Below the pieces are notes generated by a model. The model had not been told where the DNA came from. It saw only the letters and a program-made list of their open reading frames with translations, and searched no databases. A DNA stretch of 64,000 nucleotides from Seonamhaeicola sp. S2-3 (GTDB lineage Bacteria > Bacteroidota > Bacteroidia > Flavobacteriales > Flavobacteriaceae): the NCBI RefSeq assembly GCF_001971785.1, contig NZ_CP019389.1, forward strand, positions 1,871,001-1,935,000, written 5' to 3'. This document shows positions 26,198-33,523 of the stretch, one piece after another. The position numbers were made by a program, and so were the translations under genes. Each line of letters opens with the position of its first letter. Positions within the stretch are counted from its first letter, which is position 1.

Positions 26198-27212
26198 AAT
26201 ATTAGTTACAGGGGGTTTAGGCTTTATAGGGTCACATACCGTAGTAGAGTTGCAAGAAGCTGGTTACGATGTTGTTATTATTGATGACTTATCAAATTCA
26301 TCAGAGAAAGTACTAGATGGTATTACAGCTATTACTGGTAAAACACCAGTTTTTGAAAAAATAGACTTAAAAGAAAAATCATTAGTTGAAGCTTTTTTTA
26401 AAAAACATAATGATATAAAAGGCGTTATTCATTTTGCGGCTAGTAAAGCAGTAGGAGAGAGTGTTCAGGAACCCTTATTGTATTATGAAAATAACATAAG
26501 TACGTTAGTTTATTTATTAAAAGAGTTAAAGCAATTACCCGAAGCTAGTTTTATTTTTAGTTCATCTTGTACTGTTTACGGACAAGCCGATGAATTACCA
26601 ATTACAGAAAATGCTCCTGTTAAACAAGCAGAATCTCCATATGGAAACACAAAGCAAATAGGAGAAGAAATTATAAGAGATACCTGTAAAGTAGTACCAA
26701 CTTTAAAAGCTATTGCATTACGTTATTTCAATCCAGTTGGCGCACATGCTTCTACAGAAATTGGAGAACTACCTATTGGCGTACCGCAAAATTTAGTGCC
26801 ATTTATTACGCAAACTGCTATTGGTTTAAGAGAGCAACTATCGGTTTTTGGTGATGATTACCCAACACCAGACGGAACATGTATAAGAGATTATATTCAT
26901 GTGGTAGATTTAGCAAAAGCACATGTTGTGGCTTTAGAACGATTGCTTAAAAATAAGAATAAAGACAATTATGAAACTTTTAATTTAGGAACTGGTAAAG
27001 GAAGTTCTGTATTAGAAGTAGTAGAAGCTTTTGAGCGTGTTTCTGGTAAAAAACTTAATTATAAAATAGTAGGAAGAAGAGAAGGTGATATCATTTCTGC
27101 CTATGCAGATACTACTAAAGCTAATAATGAATTAGGTTGGAAAACAGAATTAACTTTAGATGATGCTATGCTTTCTGCTTGGAAATGGGAACAGAAAGTT
27201 AGAAGTAAATAA
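26190..27212 (+). CDS. galE: UDP-glucose 4-epimerase
   Basis: NAD-dependent short-chain dehydrogenase-type epimerase of 340 residues interconverting UDP-glucose and UDP-galactose. The Rossmann motif GGLGFIGSHT is at residues 8-17, the catalytic Ser in SSSCTVYG, and the Tyr-Lys pair is Y151 and K155 in SPYGNTK. ALRYFNPVGAH and the C-terminal GRREGDIISAYAD complete the GalE pattern. Its start overlaps the end of the aminotransferase gene by 8 nt, so the two are translated together. A terminator shared with lspA follows. Confidence 0.95.
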   Translation: MDKILVTGGLGFIGSHTVVELQEAGYDVVIIDDLSNSSEKVLDGITAITGKTPVFEKIDLKEKSLVEAFFKKHNDIKGVIHFAASKAVGESVQEPLLYYENNISTLVYLLKELKQLPEASFIFSSSCTVYGQADELPITENAPVKQAESPYGNTKQIGEEIIRDTCKVVPTLKAIALRYFNPVGAHASTEIGELPIGVPQNLVPFITQTAIGLREQLSVFGDDYPTPDGTCIRDYIHVVDLAKAHVVALERLLKNKNKDNYETFNLGTGKGSSVLEVVEAFERVSGKKLNYKIVGRREGDIISAYADTTKANNELGWKTELTLDDAMLSAWKWEQKVRSK

Positions 27213-27232
27213 TAAAATAATTTAAATTTTAT

Positions 27233-27268
27233 TAAAAGCTGATTAAATTTCTTTAATCAGCTTTTTTT
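27233..27268. terminator. Bidirectional terminator between galE and lspA
   Basis: AAAAGCTGATTAAA / TTTAATCAGCTTTT with a 4-nt loop followed by T-run. It overlaps the last codons of lspA on the other strand, so the two convergent genes share it. Confidence 0.85.
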
Positions 27269-27750
27269 GTTTTCTTAAAAAAAGTAAAAAATACCAGTAT
27301 TATCATGCCCGTGCTAACAAATACATCGGCAACATTAAAAATACCAGTTCTAAAAACGCCGCCTAAATCAATATGCCAAAAATCGGTAACACTTCCATAC
27401 ACAAACCGGTCGTAAACATTAGCAATGCCGCCACCAATAATACTAGCAAAAGCAAAAAGCGACCAATTACCTAAACTTTTATCCTTAAAAACATATCTAA
27501 GCACAAAACCTAACACTACAACAGGAAGAATAAGTAGTAAAATAATTCTAAGCGTTTCATTTAAATCACTTCCCATACCTAAAAAGGCACCTGTGTTTTC
27601 TACGTTATGTAGCGTAAAGTATTTACCAATAATTTCTGATGAAGTTCCAGGTGTTACATTAGCTCTAATCCAAACCTTAGAAATTTGATCAATAGCAATA
27701 CTAGCAATAATAGTTATGATAATAAATGCTGAACGACGTGATAGTTTCAT
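27253..27750 (-). CDS. lspA: Lipoprotein signal peptidase
   Basis: Inner-membrane aspartyl protease of 165 residues that cleaves prolipoprotein signal peptides. Four hydrophobic segments are visible, with the family motifs VENTGAFLGMG, GGGIANVYDRFVYGSVTDF (catalytic D114) and FNVADVFVSTG (catalytic D142). Its start codon shares one base with the fabD stop (TAATG), so it is translated with fabD. Confidence 0.95.
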   Translation of the reverse strand: MKLSRRSAFIIITIIASIAIDQISKVWIRANVTPGTSSEIIGKYFTLHNVENTGAFLGMGSDLNETLRIILLLILPVVVLGFVLRYVFKDKSLGNWSLFAFASIIGGGIANVYDRFVYGSVTDFWHIDLGGVFRTGIFNVADVFVSTGMIILVFFTFFKKTKKAD

Positions 27751-28643
27751 TATAAGTTACCTTCAAAAGTTGCAGAAGCTGTCTCAGAAGCTCTGTTAAT
27801 TTTTTTAACTAGCCCTTGTAACACTTTGCCTGGACCTACTTCAGTAAACAACGTAGCACCATCGCTAATCATTTGTTGTACAGACTGTGTCCAGCGTACA
27901 GGAGCTGTTAATTGCGATATTAAATTGGTTTTAATAGCATTTTCATCTGTAACGGCATTAGCTGTTACATTTTGATAAATAGGACAGTTTGGTTTGCTAA
28001 AGGTTGTATTTTCAATAGCAGCAGCTAATTCTTCGCGTGCGGGTTCCATTAATGGCGAATGAAATGCACCACCAACAGGTAATACTAGAGCTCTTCTAGC
28101 ACCTTCTTCTTTTAAGGTTTCGCAAGCTTTATTAACCGCCTCTACTTCGCCAGAAATTACTAATTGACCTGGACAATTGTAGTTGGCAGCAACCACAACA
28201 CCATCAGTAATAGCGCAAACCTTTTCAACTACATCATCATCTAATCCTAAAACCGCAGCCATAGTACTGGGTTGTAATTCGCAAGCTTTTTGCATAGCCA
28301 TAGCACGTTGCGAAACTAGTTTTAAACCATCTTCAAAATTTAAAGTGCCGTTAGCAACTAAGGCAGAAAATTCACCAAGCGAGTGTCCTGCAACCATATC
28401 TGGTTTAAAGCTATCGCCTAAAGTTTTGGCTAAAATTACTGAGTGTAAAAATATAGCAGGTTGTGTTACATTGGTTTGCTTTAAATCTTCAGCAGAACCT
28501 TCAAACATAATGTCTGTTATGGCAAAACCTAAAATATCATTAGCTTGTTCAAATAACTCTTGTGCTGTAGCAGAGTTTTCATAAAGGTCTAAGCCCATTC
28601 CAGAAAATTGTGCGCCTTGACCAGGAAATATATATGCATTCAT
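27750..28643 (-). CDS. fabD: Malonyl-CoA:ACP transacylase
   Basis: FabD moves malonyl from CoA to acyl carrier protein at the start of fatty acid elongation. The 297-residue protein has the opening FPGQGAQ, the catalytic Ser88 in GHSLGEFSA and His195 in GAFHSPLM, and GPGKVLQGLVKKI near the end. Length is normal. First gene of a two-gene unit with lspA; it is divergent from nothing, since the Kelch gene upstream runs the same way with a 39-bp gap. Confidence 0.96.
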   Translation of the reverse strand: MNAYIFPGQGAQFSGMGLDLYENSATAQELFEQANDILGFAITDIMFEGSAEDLKQTNVTQPAIFLHSVILAKTLGDSFKPDMVAGHSLGEFSALVANGTLNFEDGLKLVSQRAMAMQKACELQPSTMAAVLGLDDDVVEKVCAITDGVVVAANYNCPGQLVISGEVEAVNKACETLKEEGARRALVLPVGGAFHSPLMEPAREELAAAIENTTFSKPNCPIYQNVTANAVTDENAIKTNLISQLTAPVRWTQSVQQMISDGATLFTEVGPGKVLQGLVKKINRASETASATFEGNL

Positions 28644-28682
28644 TGTAATTCGTTTTTTGGTGTGGCAAAAATACCTAAATTT

Positions 28683-29969
28683 TTAGTTACTTACTAGATT
28701 AATAATTTTTTTGCTATCACCATTATAAGTAATTTCTAAACTTGCGGTTTCACCAAGTGTATTAGTTAGATGCTTTATTTTTATGAAGAAACTACTGTTT
28801 GCATCAATTAAAGTAAAATTTACATTAGAATCTACTTTAAAGGCATGCGCATCTTTTCCAATCAATTTAATTGAAGTTATAAAACTACCAGTATTACCAC
28901 CTTTGTTTTTTATTTTAATTGAAGTTGAGCCCCCCTTAGCAATCTTAACTTTTTTAGGACCTGTTAAATGAGACGCTATTAATTTAGTACCGCTAGGTTT
29001 ATCTTCATTGTAAACTTCCATATTTAGTTGTCTGCCACCACCTCTTTTAGGAGAACCTGCAGCAATATAAATACCTTTTCCAGAACGGATGGCTTGGGTA
29101 CCATGTCTGGGATAATGCATAGTTGCTTTTTTAGACCATTTTCCTGTTATAGGGTTGTAAGCTTCAACAATGTTATAAGCGGGTCCTTTTTGCGTGCCTT
29201 CGCCACCCATTACTAGTAATTCATTATTAAAAACAGCAATTCCTGGAGCAGCTCGGGGAGTTGGTATGTTTTCTTTTAAAACAGACCATGTTTTGGTGTT
29301 AAAATCATAAACATCTACTACGTTTACTAAAGGGGCAAACACACCGCCTTCACCACCAGAATGTCTGCCAGCAACAGCATAAAGCTTATTGTTAATAACA
29401 GCAGCACTAAAGTGGTCTCTGGCTTGTGATGCGTTTTCTAAAACTGTCCATGTGTTGGTTTTTGGGTTGTATTCATCAAACCAGTTTACATAACCTCCAT
29501 CGTGGCCAATAGTATTACCTCCAATTAAATAAAACTTATTATTATAAACCACAAGACCTGCACCGCCACGTCTTCTGTTTTTAGGAATTTCGGGACCTTT
29601 TATCCAGCTATCAGTTGGTGGGAAATACAACCATACGTTTTCTTCAGGAATTTCTCTGGGAAAGGTATTGGTTTTAAAAGCGCCAATTATCCAAACAAAA
29701 CCTTTGTAAAACGTAGCTTGAAAATGGTTAAATTCTTTTGGAGCTAAGTTTTTAGCTTGTGTCCAAGTATTGGTTTTAAAATCGTAGATATCAAGTTTTT
29801 GAGCCGATTCTCTACCACCAAACATAATAAACTTATCACCAGCTTGCACAAAAGAACATTCATGACGTGCGGTATAGTTTTCGTCTTCGTTTTTATCAAT
29901 CCACCAGTCTTTAATTTGAGCGTTTAAAATACAAGAAAAGAAGATAAAACAAAGGCAGAAATATTTCAT
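28683..29969 (-). CDS. Secreted Kelch-repeat protein
   Basis: A 428-residue exported protein: signal peptide (MKYFCLCFIFFSCILNAQ), then about six Kelch blades (recurring IMFGGRES, YLIGGNTIG, YAVAGRHSGG, LVMGGEG, and blade ends such as YDFKTNTWTQ and YNPKTNTWTV) forming a beta-propeller up to about residue 320, and a C-terminal Ig-like region (about 330-428) similar to choice-of-anchor or DUF1573-type domains (STSIKIKNKGGNTGSF). Kelch propellers bind glycans or proteins; no catalytic residues of galactose oxidase are obvious. Ligand unknown. It starts 4 nt after the stop of the DHFR gene, same strand. Confidence 0.82.
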   Translation of the reverse strand: MKYFCLCFIFFSCILNAQIKDWWIDKNEDENYTARHECSFVQAGDKFIMFGGRESAQKLDIYDFKTNTWTQAKNLAPKEFNHFQATFYKGFVWIIGAFKTNTFPREIPEENVWLYFPPTDSWIKGPEIPKNRRRGGAGLVVYNNKFYLIGGNTIGHDGGYVNWFDEYNPKTNTWTVLENASQARDHFSAAVINNKLYAVAGRHSGGEGGVFAPLVNVVDVYDFNTKTWSVLKENIPTPRAAPGIAVFNNELLVMGGEGTQKGPAYNIVEAYNPITGKWSKKATMHYPRHGTQAIRSGKGIYIAAGSPKRGGGRQLNMEVYNEDKPSGTKLIASHLTGPKKVKIAKGGSTSIKIKNKGGNTGSFITSIKLIGKDAHAFKVDSNVNFTLIDANSSFFIKIKHLTNTLGETASLEITYNGDSKKIINLVSN

Positions 29970-29973
29970 AACA

Positions 29974-30888
29974 CTATTTTCTTACATACGTTAAAAAAGA
30001 AAATTCATGCTCATGTTTTGCATCTTTAGTATGGAAAATGTTACTGGTTTCTTCCCAAATATTGGGGTCTATTTCTGGGAAAAAGGCATCGGCTTCAAAA
30101 GACTCATGCACTCTAGTAAGTTCAATTTTATCGGCAATACCTATAGCTTGTTTGTAAATTTGGCCACCACCAATAATAAAAGGTTGAGGGTCTGCCTTAG
30201 AGGCTTCAATAGCTGCCTCTAAGCTATTAACTACAATAACCCCTTCGGGGGCTTTATAATTTGGTTGTCTGGTAATTACAACATGTGTTCTGTTAGGCAA
30301 TGGCTTAGGGAAACTTTCAAACGTTTTTCTACCCATAATAATATGGTGTCCGTTTGTTAGTGTTTTAAAACGTTTTAGGTCATCACTTAAATGCCAAATA
30401 AGTTTATTGTCTTTGCCAATAGCGTCATTTTCGGCAGCAGCAACAATAATGGTAATTTCAGAAGTCTTATTTTTAATAGCTAGTTCTTCATTATAAACCT
30501 CGGTTTCGGCAATAATAGGCGCTTCTTTTTTTAATTCATTTTTTAGTTTTTCAATTCTAATTTTTTGTTGTGCTACTAATTTTTCTAATTGTTTTTGTTC
30601 CCAAGCTTTTCCTAAAAATTTATTGGTTACAAACACATTAAAAGTATGGTATAACAAAAAGAAAAGCCAAATAAAAATGGCAAACACAAACCAGTCTATT
30701 TGAAAAAATTGCACACCTTTACCAATACCCAAAACGGTGTTGGCAATAATTAAAAAAATAGCACCTAATAAAAACAGTACAAAGTGCATATATAAACGCT
30801 TTTTTTGCTTTATACGTTTTTGTGCATTTTCAATTAATTCTAACTGATCTTTATCTATTTGAGGTATATTTTTCTTTTTTCCAAACAT
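29974..30888 (-). CDS. folA: Dihydrofolate reductase with N-terminal 2TM membrane domain
   Basis: A 304-residue fusion. Residues about 20-100 form a 2TM domain (two hydrophobic helices, YMHFVLFLLGAIFLIIA and WFVFAIFIWLFFLLYHT), then a coiled-coil linker rich in Lys and Glu (about 100-135). Residues about 142-304 are DHFR: IIVAAAENDAIGKDNKLIWHL (substrate loop, Trp and the catalytic acidic residue in LSDDLKRFK), HHIIMGRKTFESFPKPLPNR (NADPH site) and FIIGGGQIY. It makes tetrahydrofolate needed after thymidylate synthase. The membrane anchor is unusual for DHFR, which is normally soluble. thyA lies on the same strand 7.5 kb upstream. Confidence 0.9.
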   Translation of the reverse strand: MFGKKKNIPQIDKDQLELIENAQKRIKQKKRLYMHFVLFLLGAIFLIIANTVLGIGKGVQFFQIDWFVFAIFIWLFFLLYHTFNVFVTNKFLGKAWEQKQLEKLVAQQKIRIEKLKNELKKEAPIIAETEVYNEELAIKNKTSEITIIVAAAENDAIGKDNKLIWHLSDDLKRFKTLTNGHHIIMGRKTFESFPKPLPNRTHVVITRQPNYKAPEGVIVVNSLEAAIEASKADPQPFIIGGGQIYKQAIGIADKIELTRVHESFEADAFFPEIDPNIWEETSNIFHTKDAKHEHEFSFLTYVRK

Positions 30889-31148
30889 GCATTTATATTA
30901 AGTTTTGTAAAGTTAAAGATTTTTAACGGATGTTTATATATCACGATTTTTAAGTAGCAATTTCCCGAAAACGATTTAGCTTAAAACCCTCTGATAATCA
31001 GTAAAAAAGCCTATTTTAAAGGTTGTTAAAATCATATTTTTTTATTTGTTTTTTTTCTATTCATTAAAATATTGTTAATATATATTACCAAATTGATAAT
31101 TCTTGGTGTTTTGTACATGTAGATACAAACATGTAGGAATTTGTTTTA
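30889..31148. other. Intergenic region between the DHFR gene and the CBM48 gene
   Basis: About 260 bp without a gene, divergent promoters expected. A dyad TACATGTAGATACAAACATGTAG (two ACATGTAG-like halves around 31114-31135) is visible, otherwise nothing marked. Confidence 0.4.
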
Positions 31149-31156
31149 TAAATTTG
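31149..31156 (+). promoter_or_regulatory. Bacteroidota -7 element for the CBM48 gene
   Basis: TAAATTTG, an exact match to TAnnTTTG, 32 nt before the start codon. No TTG at the usual distance, so the upstream box is weak or replaced by an activator site. Confidence 0.5.
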
Positions 31157-31188
31157 TGTCATAAAACAACACACAAAAAATTAAATTT

Positions 31189-31485
31189 ATGGCTATTAAA
31201 AAACAATTCTTAAAAAGTAAGCCAGTATGTAAGGTTACTTTTTCTATTGAAGCGGAAGATGCAAAAAAAGTTTCTGTTATAGGAAGCTTTAACGATTGGA
31301 ATGCTAAAAAGGCACCTCTTAAAAAATTAAAAAACGGCACCTTTAAAGGTACGGTTGATTTAGATGTAGATAACTCTTATGAGTTTAAATATTTAGTAGA
31401 TGGCGAGTATGTAAACGACTCAGAAGCAGATTCTTATGTTTGGAATGACTTTGCAGGATCAGAAAACAGTGTTGTAACAGTATAA
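31189..31485 (+). CDS. Isoamylase early-set / CBM48 domain protein
   Basis: A 98-residue protein consisting of one glycogen-binding-like beta-sandwich (early-set, CBM48): VTFSIEAEDAKKVSVIGSFNDWN, then KGTVDLDVDNSYEFKYLVDGEYVNDSEAD shortened to YEFKYLVDG, and SENSVVTV. The GSFNDWN and FKYLVDG motifs are diagnostic. Free-standing versions occur in Flavobacteriaceae and may bind glycogen or other alpha-glucans, or act as a scaffold. No signal peptide. A strong terminator follows. Confidence 0.85.
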   Translation: MAIKKQFLKSKPVCKVTFSIEAEDAKKVSVIGSFNDWNAKKAPLKKLKNGTFKGTVDLDVDNSYEFKYLVDGEYVNDSEADSYVWNDFAGSENSVVTV

Positions 31486-31504
31486 GTAAACATATATAAA
31501 AAAC

Positions 31505-31538
31505 TAAAGCGCTTTCATGTTTTGAGAGCGCTTTTTTT
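31505..31538 (+). terminator. Terminator of the CBM48 gene
   Basis: AAAGCGCT / AGCGCTTT inverted repeat followed by a T-run, 20 nt after the stop. Confidence 0.8.
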
Positions 31539-31565
31539 ATGCCTTATTTTTAGTAAAAAATTAAT

Positions 31566-31653
31566 TGGGGCGTTCCCCAGTAGGGTCGGGCTTTCGGCAG
31601 TCGCTCCCTCCTTAGGTCGGGGAGCTTCAACAAATGCCTCAATCCCTAACGCC
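31566..31653. repeat. GC-rich intergenic repeat-like block
   Basis: Much more GC-rich than its surroundings, with palindromes GGGGCGTTCCCC and stretches such as GTCGGGCTTTCGGC and TAGGTCGGGGAGCTTC. I recognise sequences of this kind as dispersed intergenic repeats in Flavobacteriia. It reads through a short open frame on the minus strand that I do not accept as a gene. Confidence 0.45.
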
Positions 31654-31673
31654 TTAAAAGTATTATCCAAATT

Positions 31674-31768
31674 ATGACACGTATTGACTGCTTTTGACAT
31701 CTATTGACATGTTTTGACATCTATTGACATCAATTGACTACTATTGACACCAATTGACTACTATTGAC
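31674..31768 (+). repeat. Array of ten 10-bp units ending in TTGAC (helically phased)
   Basis: TTGAC occurs nine times in a row at exactly 10-bp spacing, starting at 31684, 31694, 31704, 31714, 31724, 31734, 31744, 31754 and 31764, and a tenth copy with one change (ATGAC) begins at 31674. The five bases between vary among ATCTA, ATCAA, TACTA, ACCAA and ATGTT. Ten base pairs is one helical turn, so all copies face the same side of the DNA. It is in a non-coding gap of an accessory region. A binding array or iteron is possible; a simple satellite is the alternative. Confidence 0.8.
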
Positions 31769-31891
31769 CTATTTTTAGCAAATTTTAGGGGTTTTGCTCG
31801 AGTTTTGTTCGAGGATTGTTCGTCTCAGCTAGGGGTTTATTTTTTTAAAATCGATTTTTGAGGGAGAAAGATGGGAGAAAACTACTCCCTA

Positions 31892-32002
31892 GTCATTGCG
31901 AACCTTTCGACGGGGCTCAAGACAAGCTGTAGTGAAGCAATCTCTAAGTCATTTAGGCTATGTATTAATGAGACTGCTTCGTCGTACCTCCTCGCAGTGA
32001 CG
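31892..32002. repeat. REP-like imperfect inverted repeat, copy 1
   Basis: Begins GTCATTGCG and ends CGCAGTGACG, with internal GAAGCAATCTCT and GAGACTGCTTCGTCG facing each other, so the whole unit can fold into a long stem. This is the type of dispersed palindromic element often seen between genes in Bacteroidota. Confidence 0.65.
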
Positions 32003-32012
32003 GAAAGGTATT

Positions 32013-32090
32013 CGTCATTACAAGCGCAGTGAAGCAATCTCTCGGCTAATGAATGAAGAGACTGCTTCGTCGTGCCTCCTCGTAATATCG
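32013..32090. repeat. REP-like imperfect inverted repeat, copy 2
   Basis: Second, shorter copy 10 bp after the first: CGTCATTACAAG at the left, GCAGTGAAGCAATCTCT and AGAGACTGCTTCGTCGTGCC inside, CTCGTAATATCG at the right. The two copies share the GAAGCAATCTCT and GACTGCTTCGTCG cores. Confidence 0.65.
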
Positions 32091-32194
32091 GTATGGGTTT
32101 ATTTCCTTATTCACATGTCGTTATTGCTAGTATCTCCACAATTTAAAAGTTTTATAAAAATTTATTACCTTAATGCATCAAAAAAAATAAGGTT

Positions 32195-32905
32195 ATGAAA
32201 GTAGATTTAAAACAACAATTACTAAAACACCGAAACAAACACCTTACCGAAGCCCATATTTTAAACCAAGTGCAAGCTATTTTAAACCAAGATGCACAAC
32301 ACGAAGCCAAAATAAACAAAGCCCTAGCAAACGGAACTACAGGAAATAATAACCAGTTTAATGTAGATTTGTTAGAAACCGACCGGATATTTCATATCAG
32401 CCATATTCAATTTATTTGTATTACCTACCGTTTACGGTTTTTAAATAGTAATTTGTTTAAAGCCAACATTCCGCAAGAAGCTATAAACCAAATAAAACAA
32501 TTAGAAAAAGCACATAAAACCACACTTTCTGGTTTTAAAATAATGGCCCCTAGTAAACTATTTAAACTAGAAAATTATGACGACCCATTACTGTTTGCGC
32601 CCATAGGTAACGGTTATTATTACCTGATACACAAATGGGGGAATGATTTAAGCGTATGGCGCAAATGGCTCATGTACCCCTTTAGAAACCTTGATACCAT
32701 TATTGTTAGTGCTGTAGTAGCAGCTATTTTAATAGCGCTTAGTTTTCCAGAAAGCTACTACCACCCTAAATACAAAACCACTCAGTTTATATTTTTATGC
32801 TTTTTTATGTTTAAAACTATAGGCTTTTGCCTCATCTTTTTTGGTGTAAGCAAAGGCAAAAACTTTAACTCAGCTATTTGGAATAGCGGGTTTAGGGAGG
32901 GGTAG
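32195..32905 (+). CDS. Hypothetical membrane protein
   Basis: A 236-residue protein that I do not recognise. The first 160 residues are soluble and hydrophilic (LKQQLLKHRNKHLTEAHIL, then ISHIQFICITYRLRFLNSNLF and a hydrophobic-aromatic FAPIGNGYYYLIHKWGNDLSVW shortened to GNGYYYLIHKWG). The last third has two membrane segments (about 170-190, IIVSAVVAAILIALSF, and 200-222, FIFLCFFMFKTIGFCLIFFGV). No signal peptide, so the soluble part should be cytoplasmic. It stands alone between the repeats and the Mks/Wadjet-like operon, which points the opposite way. Confidence 0.65.
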   Translation: MKVDLKQQLLKHRNKHLTEAHILNQVQAILNQDAQHEAKINKALANGTTGNNNQFNVDLLETDRIFHISHIQFICITYRLRFLNSNLFKANIPQEAINQIKQLEKAHKTTLSGFKIMAPSKLFKLENYDDPLLFAPIGNGYYYLIHKWGNDLSVWRKWLMYPFRNLDTIIVSAVVAAILIALSFPESYYHPKYKTTQFIFLCFFMFKTIGFCLIFFGVSKGKNFNSAIWNSGFREG

Positions 32906-33007
32906 GTTAGTCTGGATTAGATTTATTTTTAATATTTGGAGGTAAGTATTGAGTTGGTTTAGCCAGAAGTAAGATTACTATTATAGTTGAAGAATAATAG
33001 TATAACT

Positions 33008-33523
33008 TTAATTAATATGTGTTTTAATTAAGTCACGTGCAAAGTCAATAAATAGTTTATAAGCCTTCGTAAATGAATATTTATCATCAGAATGTTTTAT
33101 TGCTATGTTTCTTTTTACCATAGTCGAACCAACTAATCTTTTGATGCTTTCTCCATCATTTAATTGTTTGTTCGCTTTTACTACATCTGTCCAAGTACTG
33201 TTTTTTATGTATTCTACTATCTCGTCAATATGGAAGTCTGAAAAGCCTAGTTCATCCATAAAGTTTTTCCCATCCTTGTCTAATTCGTAGCATAGAATCG
33301 AGAAGAAGATGCTGATATCTCGAGAAGTGTTCTCGTTTGTTTCATCTGAAATCAGATAATAAAACTCTTGCGTGTTTTTAAGTTCAAATCCAAATGATTT
33401 GTCAAAAAACTCAACATAGAAATTTTGATTTTCCTTTAGAATATCAAAATATGGCTCATCAATTGTGATAAATCTGCCATCCATTAAAGATGTCACTATT
33501 TGCTTATGTTTATTCGGATACAT
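33008..33523 (-). CDS. KITE-like condensin subunit (MksE/JetB-like)
   Basis: A 171-residue protein that fits the small winged-helix (KITE) subunit of bacterial condensins of the MukE/MksE type. The N-terminal MDGRFITIDEPYFDILKENQNFYVEFFDKSFGFEL shortened to its GRFIT and YFDILKEN parts, the YYLISDETNENTSRDISIFFSIL core and the C-terminal wHTH with LVGSTMVKRNIAIKHSDDKYSFT shortened to MVKRNIA are the features I used. In Mks and Wadjet systems this protein binds the kleisin. Last gene of the four-gene operon, overlapping the kleisin gene by 14 nt. Family assignment rests on context as much as on sequence. Confidence 0.75.
   Translation of the reverse strand: MYPNKHKQIVTSLMDGRFITIDEPYFDILKENQNFYVEFFDKSFGFELKNTQEFYYLISDETNENTSRDISIFFSILCYELDKDGKNFMDELGFSDFHIDEIVEYIKNSTWTDVVKANKQLNDGESIKRLVGSTMVKRNIAIKHSDDKYSFTKAYKLFIDFARDLIKTHIN

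Noticed and set aside
31515-31700. 61-codon minus-strand frame in the GC-rich repeat
   Set aside because: Coding potential comes from repeat sequence and overlaps the terminator; no homologue I know and no start context.
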